Below, piece after piece: positions 28,220-38,609 of a stretch of 64,000 bases of DNA; position 1 is the first letter of the stretch, and each line of letters starts with the position of its first letter. This DNA comes from Ramazzottius varieornatus (Eukaryota > Tardigrada > Eutardigrada > Parachela > Ramazzottiidae), in assembly GCA_001949185.1 (NCBI GenBank), contig BDGG01000005.1, positions 1,725,249 through 1,789,248 of the forward strand, read 5' to 3'. Position numbers and translations under genes: made by a program. The notes below the pieces were generated by a model that saw only the letters and a program-made list of their open reading frames with translations, did not search any database and was not told the DNA's origin.

Positions 28220-29756
28220 CCCGGGTCTCTAAACAGCAAGTCAGAAACAGCGCGGTCGACCACCGGAAGTGGGCTGACAGTCGATATCCTCTATATGGCT
28301 GGAAACCCAGGAGCTCGCTGACTGTTGCAGACCCAGTAAAAGATCCTCGTCACAAAGAAATAGCGTACGAGACAGCTAAGAATCCTACCGACCTGCACGA
28401 AGCACGGAAGCAGACTTGAACACTGGAAGGAACTGATCCGGCGATGCACACCATGGACCGATAAGAACAGCAACCCATGAACCAATGGGTCCCCTGTCGA
28501 TCCTGTTCACGTCCCGAACGGCCTGCCAAGAGCGACACAACGATGCATCACCCGACTAGCTAGTGCGCACACGCACAGGCGGCATGCGCTGGGCATAATG
28601 CCCATGAATTTGGTAGACGGTGCTACGGAACGACGTATTTGTAGTCCGAAACAGGACTGCCTAGCTCTGTTCTCCGTCCGCAGTCTCGTGGCGGTCTTGT
28701 CCACTGCCAGCCTGTTACAGGTGTTTGTTGCGTCGACGATTACAAGTTTCCCTACGGCACAAGCCGTGGCTAAAACAGTTACAGCTTGGAGAGCTCATCA
28801 GAAACCTCAACAAACACCTTTAAAAGGCATATCTTATGCGACAGAACCCATAAAGCCAAAACTGGGACAAGCAATAGGTTCAAAGAAGGTTCCGTATGAG
28901 GCTCCGAACAGAGCGGATTGTAAGGGGCCATGAGAAGATCTGGTAGCGGACCCGACTGGTGACTGACCGACAATGGTCAAACAACAGAGCGGACTCAGCG
29001 GCTGCGCATCTAGATCTGAGCACGATCTTGGGAATTACAGCTCACGGAGTCCTCCCCACTCCTTTCGCTCGGCGTCCAGCGTCTCTTCATCACCTGGTCT
29101 TACTTTCTTGGGAACAGCTGTTTTAAAGTTAGTCACTACCCTTGTGCTAGAGCCCTGCAACATGCAGCACGTTCTGCACTGCACTGCCTTTTACTGCAAT
29201 GCAGTACAGCTGTAGTCGCCGAAATGGTGGGAAAAATGCAGTTGCAGTGCAGTTGCAGTAAGTTGCAGTTTTCAAAAGACGAGCACCTTTCGTCGCAGTA
29301 CACTTTTTTTGCCCCAAAACAGTAGTAAAATCAGCTTTTTCCGCATTTTCAGGCCGGATTCTACCGTTTTTCGGTTAAATCTCCGTAAAACAACGACGTT
29401 TACGATGTATTCGACATGTATCTCCGTTGGCACGCAGAAACTCTGAATTTTTGAATGCAGTGTAGTACAGTTGCAGTTTGGAAAACAGTAGAAAATTGCA
29501 GATGCAGTATCGGAACAACACTGGTTGTAGTTTCTGGAAACCGGATACAGTGCAGAGCAGCACAGGTTTCAGCTACTGCTGCAGGGCTCTACCTTGTACT
29601 GTATGATGCTATGGACCAATCAACTGGCTTAAAAAGCAACCGTAGAAACGCTTTCCCCTTGGTTTTCAGTTGGACCCGATATCACTCGGGTGAAGTTGTC
29701 TCTCCTGTCGTGTCTCCTCGGAATCCCCAGCAGTGCGAGTATTTTGAATTTTCATT
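28220..29756. other. Divergent region between CPVL and DNLZ
   Basis: Holds the promoters of two divergent genes. A plus-strand open frame at 28598-28933 (111 codons, ATG start) has a hydrophobic segment near residue 40 and a Lys/Pro-rich tail, but resembles nothing known. Around 29160-29560 the sequence is a degenerate TGCAGT low-complexity tract. No confident gene. Confidence 0.4.
29170..29570. repeat. Degenerate TGCAGT-rich low-complexity tract
   Basis: Repeated GCAGTTGCAGTGCAGTTGCA motifs at 29170-29270 and again near 29455-29575, separated by unrelated sequence. It looks like eroded simple repeat. Confidence 0.5.
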
Positions 29757-30313
29757 ATGATCCCTGGAATAATCCGTCATATTTGTCGGCGATCGGCCAC
29801 CAGCATCATCTCTGCCAGTCTGATAGCTGGAGAACGTACCACTCCACGGATATCAGCAGCGTATCTTCTACGCAACGAGACATTCCATTCATCGGCAAGA
29901 ACACGGGGACGTCTCACAACTGAAGCGGAATCTCTTCCCAAAAGCGCACCGCTGACGCAGATCCAATTAAAGATTGCCCTCGGCTTTACTTGTAAACCCT
30001 GTGGTCAGCGAGTCAATAGGCTGATCTCGAGAGTTGCCTATACGAGAGGACTTGTGCTGGTGCGTTGTCCGGGCTGTAAGAACGTTCACTTGATCGCGGA
30101 TAACATTGGATGGTTTAAAGAGTTGGCACCGGGAGTACGGTACGTTCGACAGCTTCTCAATCTATGAACACCCCTGATTTGTGGCTTCTGCATTGTAGGA
30201 ACATCGAAGAGATTCTTGCTTCGAAAGGCGAAAGTGTGCGGAAGCACCTTGATGAAAACGAAGCTTTCGAGATCGAAGACTTTCCACCGGAAGTGTCGCT
30301 AAAACTTTCATAA
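29757..30313 (+). CDS. DNLZ: DNL-type zinc finger protein (mitochondrial HSP70 escort)
   Basis: Zim17/Tim15/Hep homologue that keeps mitochondrial HSP70 soluble during import. Exons 29757-30139 and 30199-30313, together 166 codes counting stop. The N terminus is rich in Arg, Ser and Ile with no early acidic residues, typical of a mitochondrial presequence. The zinc domain is complete: QLKIALGFTCKPCGQRVNRL, then LVLVRCPGCKNVHLIADNIG, so four cysteines in CxxC pairs and the DNL signature. After the intron come NIEEILASKGESVRKHL and an acidic tail. The next gene starts only 26 bp after this stop on the same strand. Confidence 0.93.
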
Positions 30314-30339
30314 CAAACCGAGAGGATAACGAGTAAGCC

Positions 30340-31568
30340 ATGGTAGTCGTTGAGACTGTGCAGGAAGCTGCTCCCGAGACGGAAAAGAAGTGGGACTTTG
30401 CTTCGGATAAGACTTTCAAGAAGCGGCTGATACGCAAAGGGAAGGGACTCTTCTGTCCGCGCGACGGAAGTGTGTGCCAGTTTCTCATTACACCTCTTCC
30501 GCCTACTTCAGCCGAAACCCTCACCTCTCGATCTCTACGGCTTGGACACACTCTCGAAGGACTAAAAGAAATCATTATCGGCGAACACGACGCGGAGCTG
30601 GATCATATGCTGGACAAGATCATCGAGCACATGAAGGCGGAAGAGGTTGCCGAATTCAAGTTCAACATTAACGCGGTTGAGCATACATCTCTGAACACGG
30701 AGGTAGGGAGCAAAGCCAAAGAATCAGTCCTGATTGCCATAAGGATTGAACTGCTGAGCTTTGTGGAAGTTCCTGAACTCTGGGAATTGAATTCCGCCCA
30801 GCTGGTTGATGGAGGAAGACATCACAAGGAAGAAGGCGTTAAATGGTTCAAGAATGGAAACCACGTCTACGCGCTGCGAAGATTCATGAAGGCCATCCGT
30901 TTTCTGATTGTCGTCGACAAAGAGATACTGGAGAACCTAGCGAAAGGTTCGTATCAATTTTGTGTTCGCAAAGTTTTCTGTCAGTCAAAAACTAAGAGGC
31001 CGGCAGACGAAGCGTTCACGAATGCTTTCTCAAGTGGCGCACGCTTGTGTTGTTACTGGCCGGAGTCGTGCGCAATTAGGTAATGATCTTGCGCGTTTCG
31101 GTCCGGCCTCCCCATTCTCAGGATTGAGCTTCTCTTTCTATATTAGACTCCGCACTGTAGGAAAGAGCTCGTCTACGATACTTATCTTGTGGTAGGCGCT
31201 GTGTAAAATAGTTCGTGGTCTATCATTTTCGTTCTTTTCCAGAGAACGAGGAAGCCGCCGAACTGCTCAAAGAATATCGCTTCCTGATGGCCAACGTCTA
31301 CGTAAATATTTCCGCCGTGCAGCTCAAGTCAAACAACTACAATGCTGTGATCGACAACTGCGGGAGAGCTCTAGCGTTAGAGCCTTCTAACGTCAAAGCT
31401 TTCTACAGGCGCGGACTCGCCCACGCAAGCCTCGGAAACAGCTCGTCAGCCAAAGCTGACTTTCTAAGCGCCTTGAAACTCTCCCCAAACGACAAAGACA
31501 TCCGCAAAGAACTGGAAAAATACGGAATAGGCAGTAAAGAGCCTCTAAAAGAGATGAAAACAGAGTAG
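30340..31568 (+). CDS. FKBPL: FKBP-like TPR co-chaperone (FKBPL-type)
   Basis: HSP90-binding type co-chaperone. Exons 30340-30946 and 31243-31568, giving 310 residues. The N-terminal half is a degenerate FKBP-type module: KTFKKRLIRKGKG, then LITPLPP and LGHTLEGLKEIIIG. The usual catalytic aromatic residues are not evident, as in FKBPL. The C-terminal half holds TPR repeats: HHKEEGVKWFKNGNHVYALR, ANVYVNISAVQLKSNNYNAV and NVKAFYRRGLAHASLGN, followed by LSPNDKDIRKELEKYG. FKBP6 or another TPR immunophilin is possible. The gene starts 26 bp after DNLZ and its stop lies 9 bp from that of convergent ZMAT2. Its single intron contains a palindromic element. Confidence 0.75.
30996..31110. repeat. Palindromic AAGTGGCGCACG element, copy 8
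   Basis: Outer arm GAGGCCGGCAGACGAAGCG, core CTCAAGTGGCGCACGCTTGT ... CCGGAGTCGTGCGCAATTAG, right outer arm GTTTCGGTCCGGCCTC. In the FKBPL-like intron. Confidence 0.8.
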
Positions 31569-31577
31569 AAAGCGAGC

Positions 31578-32251
31578 CTACTTCTTTGATGTTCTGAAAC
31601 CAGAAAAGCCCATCATCGCGGCCATGTCGGGATCAAGACTGCCATCGTCCTCTTCTGCAGGTGCTACTATTTCAGCTTTCTTCTTTTCTTGCTTTCTGGC
31701 TTGTCGATGTTCTTTTAGCCGTACTTCTTCTTCTTTCAGTTCACGCATCCGGTCCTCCAAGTCGTATTCTTCTTTCTTTTCTTCCATCTTTTTCTTGTTA
31801 AATTCGAATCTTGCTTTTACTTGCTCGAGAGTCGATCGTTCGGCTTTCATGGAACATCCCATGTTCTTCTGATCTGTAAAACGGAGCATCGATTAACAGA
31901 GGGTTTTTTTTCGTCGCAGGAATTTTACGCACGTTTCTTTCCGTTGATATGATCTAAGTAATTGATGGAGTCTTTGATCACACAGTCACAGACGTCGCAG
32001 TAGAATCCTCCAGCAAGGTTGAGAGGTGTCGTTTGGGTGATGATCACAGATTTCCCAACACGGGATTCAAGGTCTACCTTCTCCTCCCGAGGCTTTGCTG
32101 GCTCTTTTCGTACCTTCTTCCTGGGCTTTTCGTCCTCTTCGTCGCTGTCGTTCCGTGAGGCTCTGGCTCGTTCATCAGCTTTCTGCTCGTATTCGTCCCG
32201 ATCCCATTTCCTGCGGTGGTCTACAGGCCCTCTCAGTCCGTGGGACGCCAT
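31578..32251 (-). CDS. ZMAT2: Zinc finger matrin-type protein 2 (spliceosomal Snu23)
   Basis: Component of the U4/U6.U5 tri-snRNP and spliceosomal B complex. Exons 31933-32251 and 31578-31873, giving 204 residues, similar to human (199). Landmarks are FRRKWD-like HRRKWDRDEYEQKADERARA, KVDLESRVGK, TTPLNLAGG and the U1-type C2H2 finger FYCDVCDCVIKDSINYLDHI continuing NGKKHQKN. A long charged helix (FEFNKKKMEEKKEEYDLEDR) follows, then the conserved MMGFSGF C terminus. The central acidic/basic insert is a little longer than in vertebrates. Confidence 0.95.
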
Positions 32252-33191
32252 GGTTGACAGAGCTGGAGAAGTCGTCGCACGTCAGCAGATCGCAGCGGAA
32301 GTTTGGAGCAGAGGTGGCAGAGGAAGAATTAATTTTTGTGGAGGTAGGAGAAGCGAGAAGCTTTAATTGGAGGAGCAACTCATTGTTTCAATTGTTTCAA
32401 TTGTTGACGAAGTGATCAAGCACCTTGATTGATTCAAGATCGTGACTCGTATACAGTCCTACCTGTGAGATGTGACAATTGCTTCTCCTGCAACCGAACA
32501 GCGTTTCCGCACGAGACTGCTGGCCATGCACTGTGCGGCATCATCGGCTGATCGACGTCCGGTTATGGCTTGACTTGATCAAGTAATCAAACGCGTTTCT
32601 GATCAGCCGATCGGTCTCAAGCGAACAGCATAGCGAGCAGCCCCGTATATACACGTACCGTCCCGAACTGAAATGGGGCGTTTGAACTGCCACATCTCAC
32701 AGGTAGGACTGTACGTCAGACGAGGGAACCAGCTGAACAGAAAGAACAAAAACGGATATTTCCCATAGATTTCGCTCTCCGTAGTTTCCTCAAACAGCAA
32801 TCAATGCAAGAGTAAACGGAAAACGGAACCCTCAGATGTTTGATTTCTACTCTGAACAAAACGATGAGGTAATACAGCGCCTTGACGTCGCAGACTCCTT
32901 CACGATTCACGATTTTTTCGGGGTTTAATCTTCAGATAAAATTTTGCAGGTTGCGAAATCGTCGGTAATCCGAAATACCTTCTAGTCTTATACCAATATT
33001 CCAAGCCAGCCCAACTGCATTCTATTCTCGCTAGAAGAATCTTAGGACATCTGGGAGAACACTTTTGAACCGGTGAGTTGCAATATTAACGGAATTAGAG
33101 TCCTGGAACGTTCTGTGAAAACTGACCGTTAAGTCACCGGTGAAAATGTCGTATAATTGCTCGTAACTAGAGTCCCTTGTTTTTTACAGAA
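32252..33191. other. Divergent region between ZMAT2 and NOLC1
   Basis: Contains the 258 bp mariner-like miniature element at 32454-32711. A GGTGAGTTG donor at about 33072 and TTTACAG just before the NOLC1 ATG suggest a 5' UTR intron. No other exon seen. Confidence 0.45.
32454..32711. mobile_element. Tc1/mariner-like miniature element B (258 bp)
   Basis: Starts CAGTCCTACCTGTGAGATGT and ends with the reverse complement, with TA immediately outside each end. TIRs are about 21-29 bp. No open frame for a transposase. Confidence 0.85.
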
Positions 33192-35600
33192 ATGGACGCA
33201 GCTATCCTTCAGAGTTTCGTCTACGAACACCTGCAGAAGTACGGACAAGATCTAGCTGACCTGTACAGAAGGAAGATCGCAGAACATGGTACTTCTTCTT
33301 CACAAAACCACAAGGCTGCTTCGCCAGTCAAGCAGACACCTCAGCTGACAAACGGACGTCCGGCATCTACGGCCAAACTCAACAGCAAACCCGCCGAATC
33401 ATCTAGCGAAGAAGAATCAGAAGATGAACAACCCTTGGCGAAGGCAGCACCGAAGTCTGCACAATCTTCGCCAGCAAAGACAACTTCAGCCCAGTCTTCT
33501 GCCACAAAACCAGCAGCTGCCACCAATCAAGCGAAACCGACGCCAGCCAAGAAACCTGACACTGATACGGATGATACCGACGACGATGAGGATGAGAAGA
33601 AGCCTATCCCAAAAGGTAAGACAGTAAGCAATTATGGAAGCTCGGCAGACAAACTCGACCAGATCGTTTTCTCAAGTGGCGCACGTTTGCAGCCGGTATC
33701 ATTGCAAACGCGCGCCATTTGAGAATATGATCTGGTTGAGTCTGGTTGCACTCATTGTCAGTAATCCGCCATGTTCACCTCGATAACTCTCTTTTCCTCA
33801 AAATTAGCTGCTATTGCTGCTCAGCCCTCCCGTCCGGCACCTGTAGTAGCTCAGAAAGCCGTGATACAGCCGCCGAAGAAGGCTGCCCAGAAAGAAGAGA
33901 CTTCAGAGTCTGAGACAGATACGGATGATGACAAGGCAAAGAAGCCTGCGTCCAAGCCAGTAATATCAGCAGCCGCTCCGGCGGTAAAACCGGCTGTTGC
34001 AACGCCACAAGCCTCTGCAGCTGCAACCAAGAAACCAACAGCCAAGAAGGATGAAACCAGTTCGGAGGAGGACAGTGAAGATGAAAAGCCTAAAGCTGCT
34101 CAGCCAAAGGTTCGATCTTCTTTTTCTCACAGACAACATTTCCGAACCTAATCAGAAGCAAAAACGCTTGAAAAATGGGAGGCTGTTAAAATCAATGAGT
34201 TGATCCAGATCATTCTCAAAAGTTGCGCGCCTTCTCACGGTTACTTACTGAGAGCGCGCGCCACTTGGGAAAAACGATATGCATGGATTCATTTCCCGGC
34301 GTCCAAAAATAATAAGTTGGATAAATTCAAGATGAAATTCATTCTCATGCAAAGGCGATTTCTGTCTTTCAGGCAGCCACGCCAGCGGCAAAGCCAGCTG
34401 CAGCCCCGGTGAAAGTCACCCCAGCAAAGAAGGCGCAAGAATCCAGCGACGAAAGCGACACTGACGAAGATGAACCACCCAAGTCAGCTACAAAGAAGCC
34501 TGAACCAGCCAAGAAGCCCGCCGTCACCACTCCGCTAGCCACGTCCACAAACACCAACACCACTCCCAAGAAAGTAGTCGCTCTTTCAGCCAAGAAGCCC
34601 GAAAGCAGCGAAGAGTCTTCGGACGATGAGAAGCCCAAAGGTAAGGTGGCGGCTGCTCCGGCCAAGCCAGCTGCGGCACCTGCAGCGAAGCCTTCACCGG
34701 TTTCCGCTGCAAAGGCTGCACCGAAGAAGGCTGATACGAGTGATGATGACACGTCGGATGACGAGAGCGCCAAGCCTGAACCTGTGGCCAAGAAACCTAC
34801 TGCTGCTCCGGCGGCGGCTGCGGGTAAGAGAGCCAAGGCTGGGACTAGTAGCGAAGAGGATAGCTCGGAAGATGACAAGAAGAAGCCAGCTATCTTCTCG
34901 GCACAGAAGAAGCAAAAGACGGACAGCCCTGCTGCAGGCGCGAAGCAAAATGGCATTGCTGCTTCGGGTAAGGTGAGTTCGATGTTTAGGTTCAACTCGG
35001 AGGCTTACTAGTCTTTAAAGAAGTCCTTTGAACAAAAAGTTGATCAGCTTCACTGAAAACTTTGTTGAAGGAAATCTTTTCAAGCACCTGCGTACAGTAT
35101 GTAGTGCAAACCATGAAGATTTCTGTATGCAGGTGCAGTAAGATGGCGCAGTTTTCGGCTTGTGTCTTCCAGAGCCGAATGAGTCAGGGTTGGCCGGGGT
35201 TGGTTGTTAGTGCGACTAGTGTTACGATGTTCTTTTAGGGGGCGAAGAAGAAGTAGGGAACGATGAGGCCGAACGGGAAGAAGAATTTGGTGGAGATGAA
35301 GGACAAGAAGAATCAACCGTTGATGTTCCTCAGAAAGAAAAGCGTCGTTCATCTCCTTTTCGCCGTGTCAAATCTAATCTAGATAGCGTTCAATTTGCTG
35401 TATCCGATCATCGTCTTTATGATAATTCTTATAATGCTGCTCGGGAGGGTATGGGGGATGCTGATTGGGGTGACAAGGCTGCCAGCGATTTCCGCACTGT
35501 CAAAGGCAAGAACTTCCGCCATGAAAAGACGAAAAAGAAGCGCGGATCGTATCGTGGTGGAAAGATCACCACTGGCGTCAACTCTATCAAATTCGACTAA
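33192..35600 (+). CDS. NOLC1: Nucleolar phosphoprotein Nopp140
   Basis: Nucleolar and Cajal-body chaperone of box C/D and H/ACA RNPs. Exons 33192-33615, 33808-34109, 34373-34967 and 35239-35600, giving 560 residues. The N-terminal LisH-type segment is ILQSFVYEHLQKYGQDLADL. The body alternates basic Lys/Ala/Pro tracts with acidic Ser blocks such as SSEEESEDE, DTDDTDDDED and SSEEDSEDEK, the substrate pattern of CK2. The SRP40 C-terminal domain is intact: SPFRRVKSNL, WGDKAASDFRTVKGKNFRHE, KTKKKRGSYRGG and VNSIKF. The exon 3 donor at 34968 is set by the frame of this domain. Introns 1 and 2 each hold a palindromic element. Confidence 0.95.
33642..33750. repeat. Palindromic AAGTGGCGCACG element, copy 9
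   Basis: Best-preserved hairpin: TTCTCAAGTGGCGCACGTTT at 33669 pairs over about 23 bp with the arm ending at 33725. Outer arms CAAACTCGACCAGATCG and ATGATCTGGTTGAG extend the inverted repeat. In NOLC1 intron 1. Confidence 0.9.
34198..34290. repeat. Palindromic element, copy 10 (diverged)
   Basis: AGATCATTCTCAAAAGTTGC on the left and GCGCGCGCCACTTGGGAAAA on the right. In NOLC1 intron 2. Confidence 0.65.
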
Positions 35601-35880
35601 CTCTTTACGTCTTTTCTTTTCAACTTTATTGTAGGATGATATCTTGTTCTGTTATCTGTTATCCCCTATTTTTGTTGTGAAAATCCATAGAAATTTTCAG
35701 CAGCGCTTCATTCCCGATTAAACTACAAATTTAACATGTGTATAGGAGGGAGTAGTGGTCTGTGGAATACGATTCACACGAATGTCGGAATGAACAGCTC
35801 GAAAACATGTTCATAAAAAGTAGCACGAAGAGATCTTTGCGGACGAAGGAAGTTGAACACGTCTTTTCGACTTTCTGAAA

Positions 35881-36458
35881 TCATACGGTGGTAATGTAGA
35901 CGTCCGGGTGGTTCGAAGCTATCTGGATTGCTTCGTTGTACGTGTCCAAACCTCCGAAGACAAAAAACGCGCAATGAAATAGGAATTTCGGTTGAGGGGA
36001 CAACGAAATGAGTCTTACTAAAGTTTATTCCGTTGTTCGCGCCGCACAACGTGTACATATGGCAGTCGATGGCGTTTTGTCCTGTAACGAACCCTTCCAC
36101 CTCGATGAGTCCATCGATAGGTTCTCCAAGCTGCAAAATCTCCTATCTGTTGCAGTGGTCCAACAGCGAAGAAAGTCAAGGAAGAGACCCTTTAATTATT
36201 TACCGGTTCTTTCATCCTGATGATGACGGATTTCTTATCCGGGCTTTGTAGACGGAATGACCGACCATTACCTTCAACCTATCAATGGAAAGACTCTCTG
36301 CGTATAAAGAACTCGGTAGTGTATTTGACTACGAGACTTACGTTCTCCACGATTCCCAACATGCAAACGTATTTTCCCTGCATGGTGGGAAGCATCGTTG
36401 CGTTGACTCGTCTAGTGGGAACATTTCCAGCCGCTCCAGCGTCTCCTTTCTGCATCAT
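35881..36458 (-). CDS. RPA3: Replication protein A 14 kDa subunit
   Basis: Smallest subunit of the heterotrimeric ssDNA-binding complex RPA. Minus-strand exons 36342-36458, 36204-36278, 36019-36130 and 35881-35951, giving 124 residues against 121 in human. After splicing the OB fold reads RVNATMLPTMQGKYVCMLGI, VEGNGRSFRLQSPDKKSVII, PIDGLIEVEGFVTGQNAI and the C-terminal helix DTYNEAIQIASNHPDVY, matching LYNEAVKIIHDFPQFY of vertebrate RPA14 in position. All introns are GT-AG with consistent phases. It is head-to-head with the AP endonuclease gene (460 bp between starts). Confidence 0.85.
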
Positions 36459-36917
36459 GGTCGATGTCCTCGTTACAGTCGTCGTCGTACTAACGATCTC
36501 CCTGGACGCAGGAGAAGATGGCCAGAAGGATGAAACGAGATTCGAGAGAAGCTGGAGATCCGAATATTAAACAAAGAGAACTACAACCAAACGTTTGCTA
36601 CAACTACGAGTCTACGAAGCTGCCGTAACGATAACGATATCGAGTGCTGACTCCAGAAGCACTCCACCTTTGGGCGGAGTCGCTGCACTGTGCATTGTCA
36701 ATCAAAAACAATATTAAATCGATCATTAGGTTTAGGCAAATACGAACATAGCGAAACGCATACTGAAACCTTCTAACCAATCAGCAACATTGTTGTGGAT
36801 TATCCAAGACGTCTTGGCTCTTAGCTCTTACTGTCCGCTTCATTTTCAATTTCCGTCGATTTGAAGTTTTGTGCTGCATTCCTTTGATTTACGGGATCAT
36901 CCTTCATTCCCACCCTA
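36459..36917. promoter_or_regulatory. Bidirectional promoter region RPA3 / AP endonuclease IV
   Basis: The only sequence between two divergent start codons, so both promoters are inferred to lie here. No specific element identified. Confidence 0.45.
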
Positions 36918-38455
36918 ATGCTCACAAGAGCTCTTTTCAACAGGCTATATCTACATCAAGCTTGCGCGGGAACGAATGCTCTCATCATGCCGAAACGCGG
37001 AGTGAAGCGCAAGACGGTCGAAGTTGAACATAGCCCAGATCGTCGCTCGGTAAGTTGCCATGCCCGTTGCATTGGCTCTGTCTCCAGTCGGGGCAACAAC
37101 TGTGGACTCGAACACATCTAGTGTTATTTTCAGGAAACGCCGCCGGTAGTCCGACAAACGAAAAGAAAATCGGCGAAAGTGGTGACCACGACTACGACCA
37201 CCGTGACAGTCAGCGCGACAGCCGTAGTCGAGACTGCTCCGTTAGGCACCGAAGTAAGTCAAGTAACCCAGCCTTTAGCTTCCGCTGTCTCGCCACAAAG
37301 ACTCGCATCGAAGAAGTTCATAGGCGGACATTTCTCCATCTCCGGCGGACCTAAAACAGCCGTCAGGGAAGCTGTTGAACATGGCGCTAACGCATTCGCC
37401 TTGTTCGTGCGCAGCTCCCGAACGTGGAACTGTCCACCGCTTTCGCCCACTGCAGTCGCTGAATTTAAAGAAGCCATGAAGGAATCGGGACTGCAGTACT
37501 CAAAGATTGTAGCTCATGGTAGCTACCTGATTAATCCAGGTAGGCGAAGCTCTGAAGAGCCCCGGAAGTTACCCAGAACTAGCCAGTGGATATAGTGCTT
37601 ATTTATATCACGGCGCACGGAAGATAAGTCGGTCCCCATCACAATCAGTGTCCCAGTGACTTCAGGCGCCACGTAGGCCAAATTCGATGGGTGACTGACT
37701 CACTCTTCTTGCCTCTTGAAGTGTCACGTACTGTCTAACGCCGTTTCGGCGACAGGTTCGCCAGATCCAGCGGTCTTGGCAAAGTCACGGGCAGGTATGC
37801 TGGACGAAATGCAACGCTGTGAGCAACTGGGAATAAAGTACTACAATCTCCATCCCGGTTCTACCTGCAACAAGATCAGTGTCGATGAATGCATCGACCT
37901 CATCGCCCAAAGTGTCAGCCAGACTTTGGCAGCAACCAAAGACGTAACGTTACTCCTTGAGAACATGTGCTGTCAGGGAAATACTTTAGGTGGCGAACTT
38001 GAGGAACTTGCGCAGATCATATCGAAAGTGGACGATGGTGTAAAGGACCGAGTAGGTATCTGCTTGGACACTTGTCACGCCTTCGCTGCAGGTAACGATA
38101 TCAGCACCAAAGAAGGCTGGGATCTTCTGATGAAGAAGGTCGAAACTATCCTAGGACTGCATCAGTTAAAAGCGTTGCATCTCAACGATTCGATGTTCGC
38201 TGCGGGTGCGCATCGTGATCGCCATGAAAAAATTGGCAAAGGTAGGAAATTTCATACGATGGTTATGATGTTCAAAGAATCTTTGGGTGAATGTCTGATC
38301 TTTTATGTATAGGACTTATCGGCGTTGAAGCGTTCAAGCACTTGATCAACGACCCAAGGACAAACAATCTTCCGATGATCTTGGAGACAGAGCCTCCTCA
38401 GAAGCCGGAAATCGATCTCCTGTTTTCCCTTCACGAGTCGGCTAAGGCTTTCTAG
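36918..38455 (+). CDS. apn1: AP endonuclease IV family (Nfo/APN1)
   Basis: Cuts DNA 5' to abasic sites in base excision repair. Exons 36918-37049, 37134-37539, 37756-38241 and 38313-38455, giving 388 residues. An approximately 140-residue N-terminal extension carries a basic, Arg/Leu-rich start (possible mitochondrial signal) and MPKRGVKRKTVEVE plus a Thr/Val tract. The TIM barrel begins FIGGHFSISGGPKTAV. Metal ligands are all visible: VAHGSYL, NLHPGST, LLENMCCQG, CLDTCHAFAAG, LHLNDS, the AHRDRH motif and ILETEPP. EMQRCEQLGI is near-identical to bacterial Nfo. This enzyme is absent from vertebrates and insects but kept in other animals. Confidence 0.95.
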
Positions 38456-38609
38456 CAACTATTATGGTGCTAATGTTACTAATGTGAGTTTTTTGCGCTG
38501 TTCGAACCTTTTTAGTCATTTTCTTGTTCGATCTTACTGTGTTCGATTTTGCTGAGTTTTATTTTCTGACTGTCTAAAAAAGCTTCCATCTTATATTAGC
38601 GTGCCAAAC

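Noticed and set aside
34369-34995. Minus-strand 208-codon Ala/Gly/Ser-rich frame
   Set aside because: Antisense of the repetitive NOLC1 exon 3 and biased by its composition.
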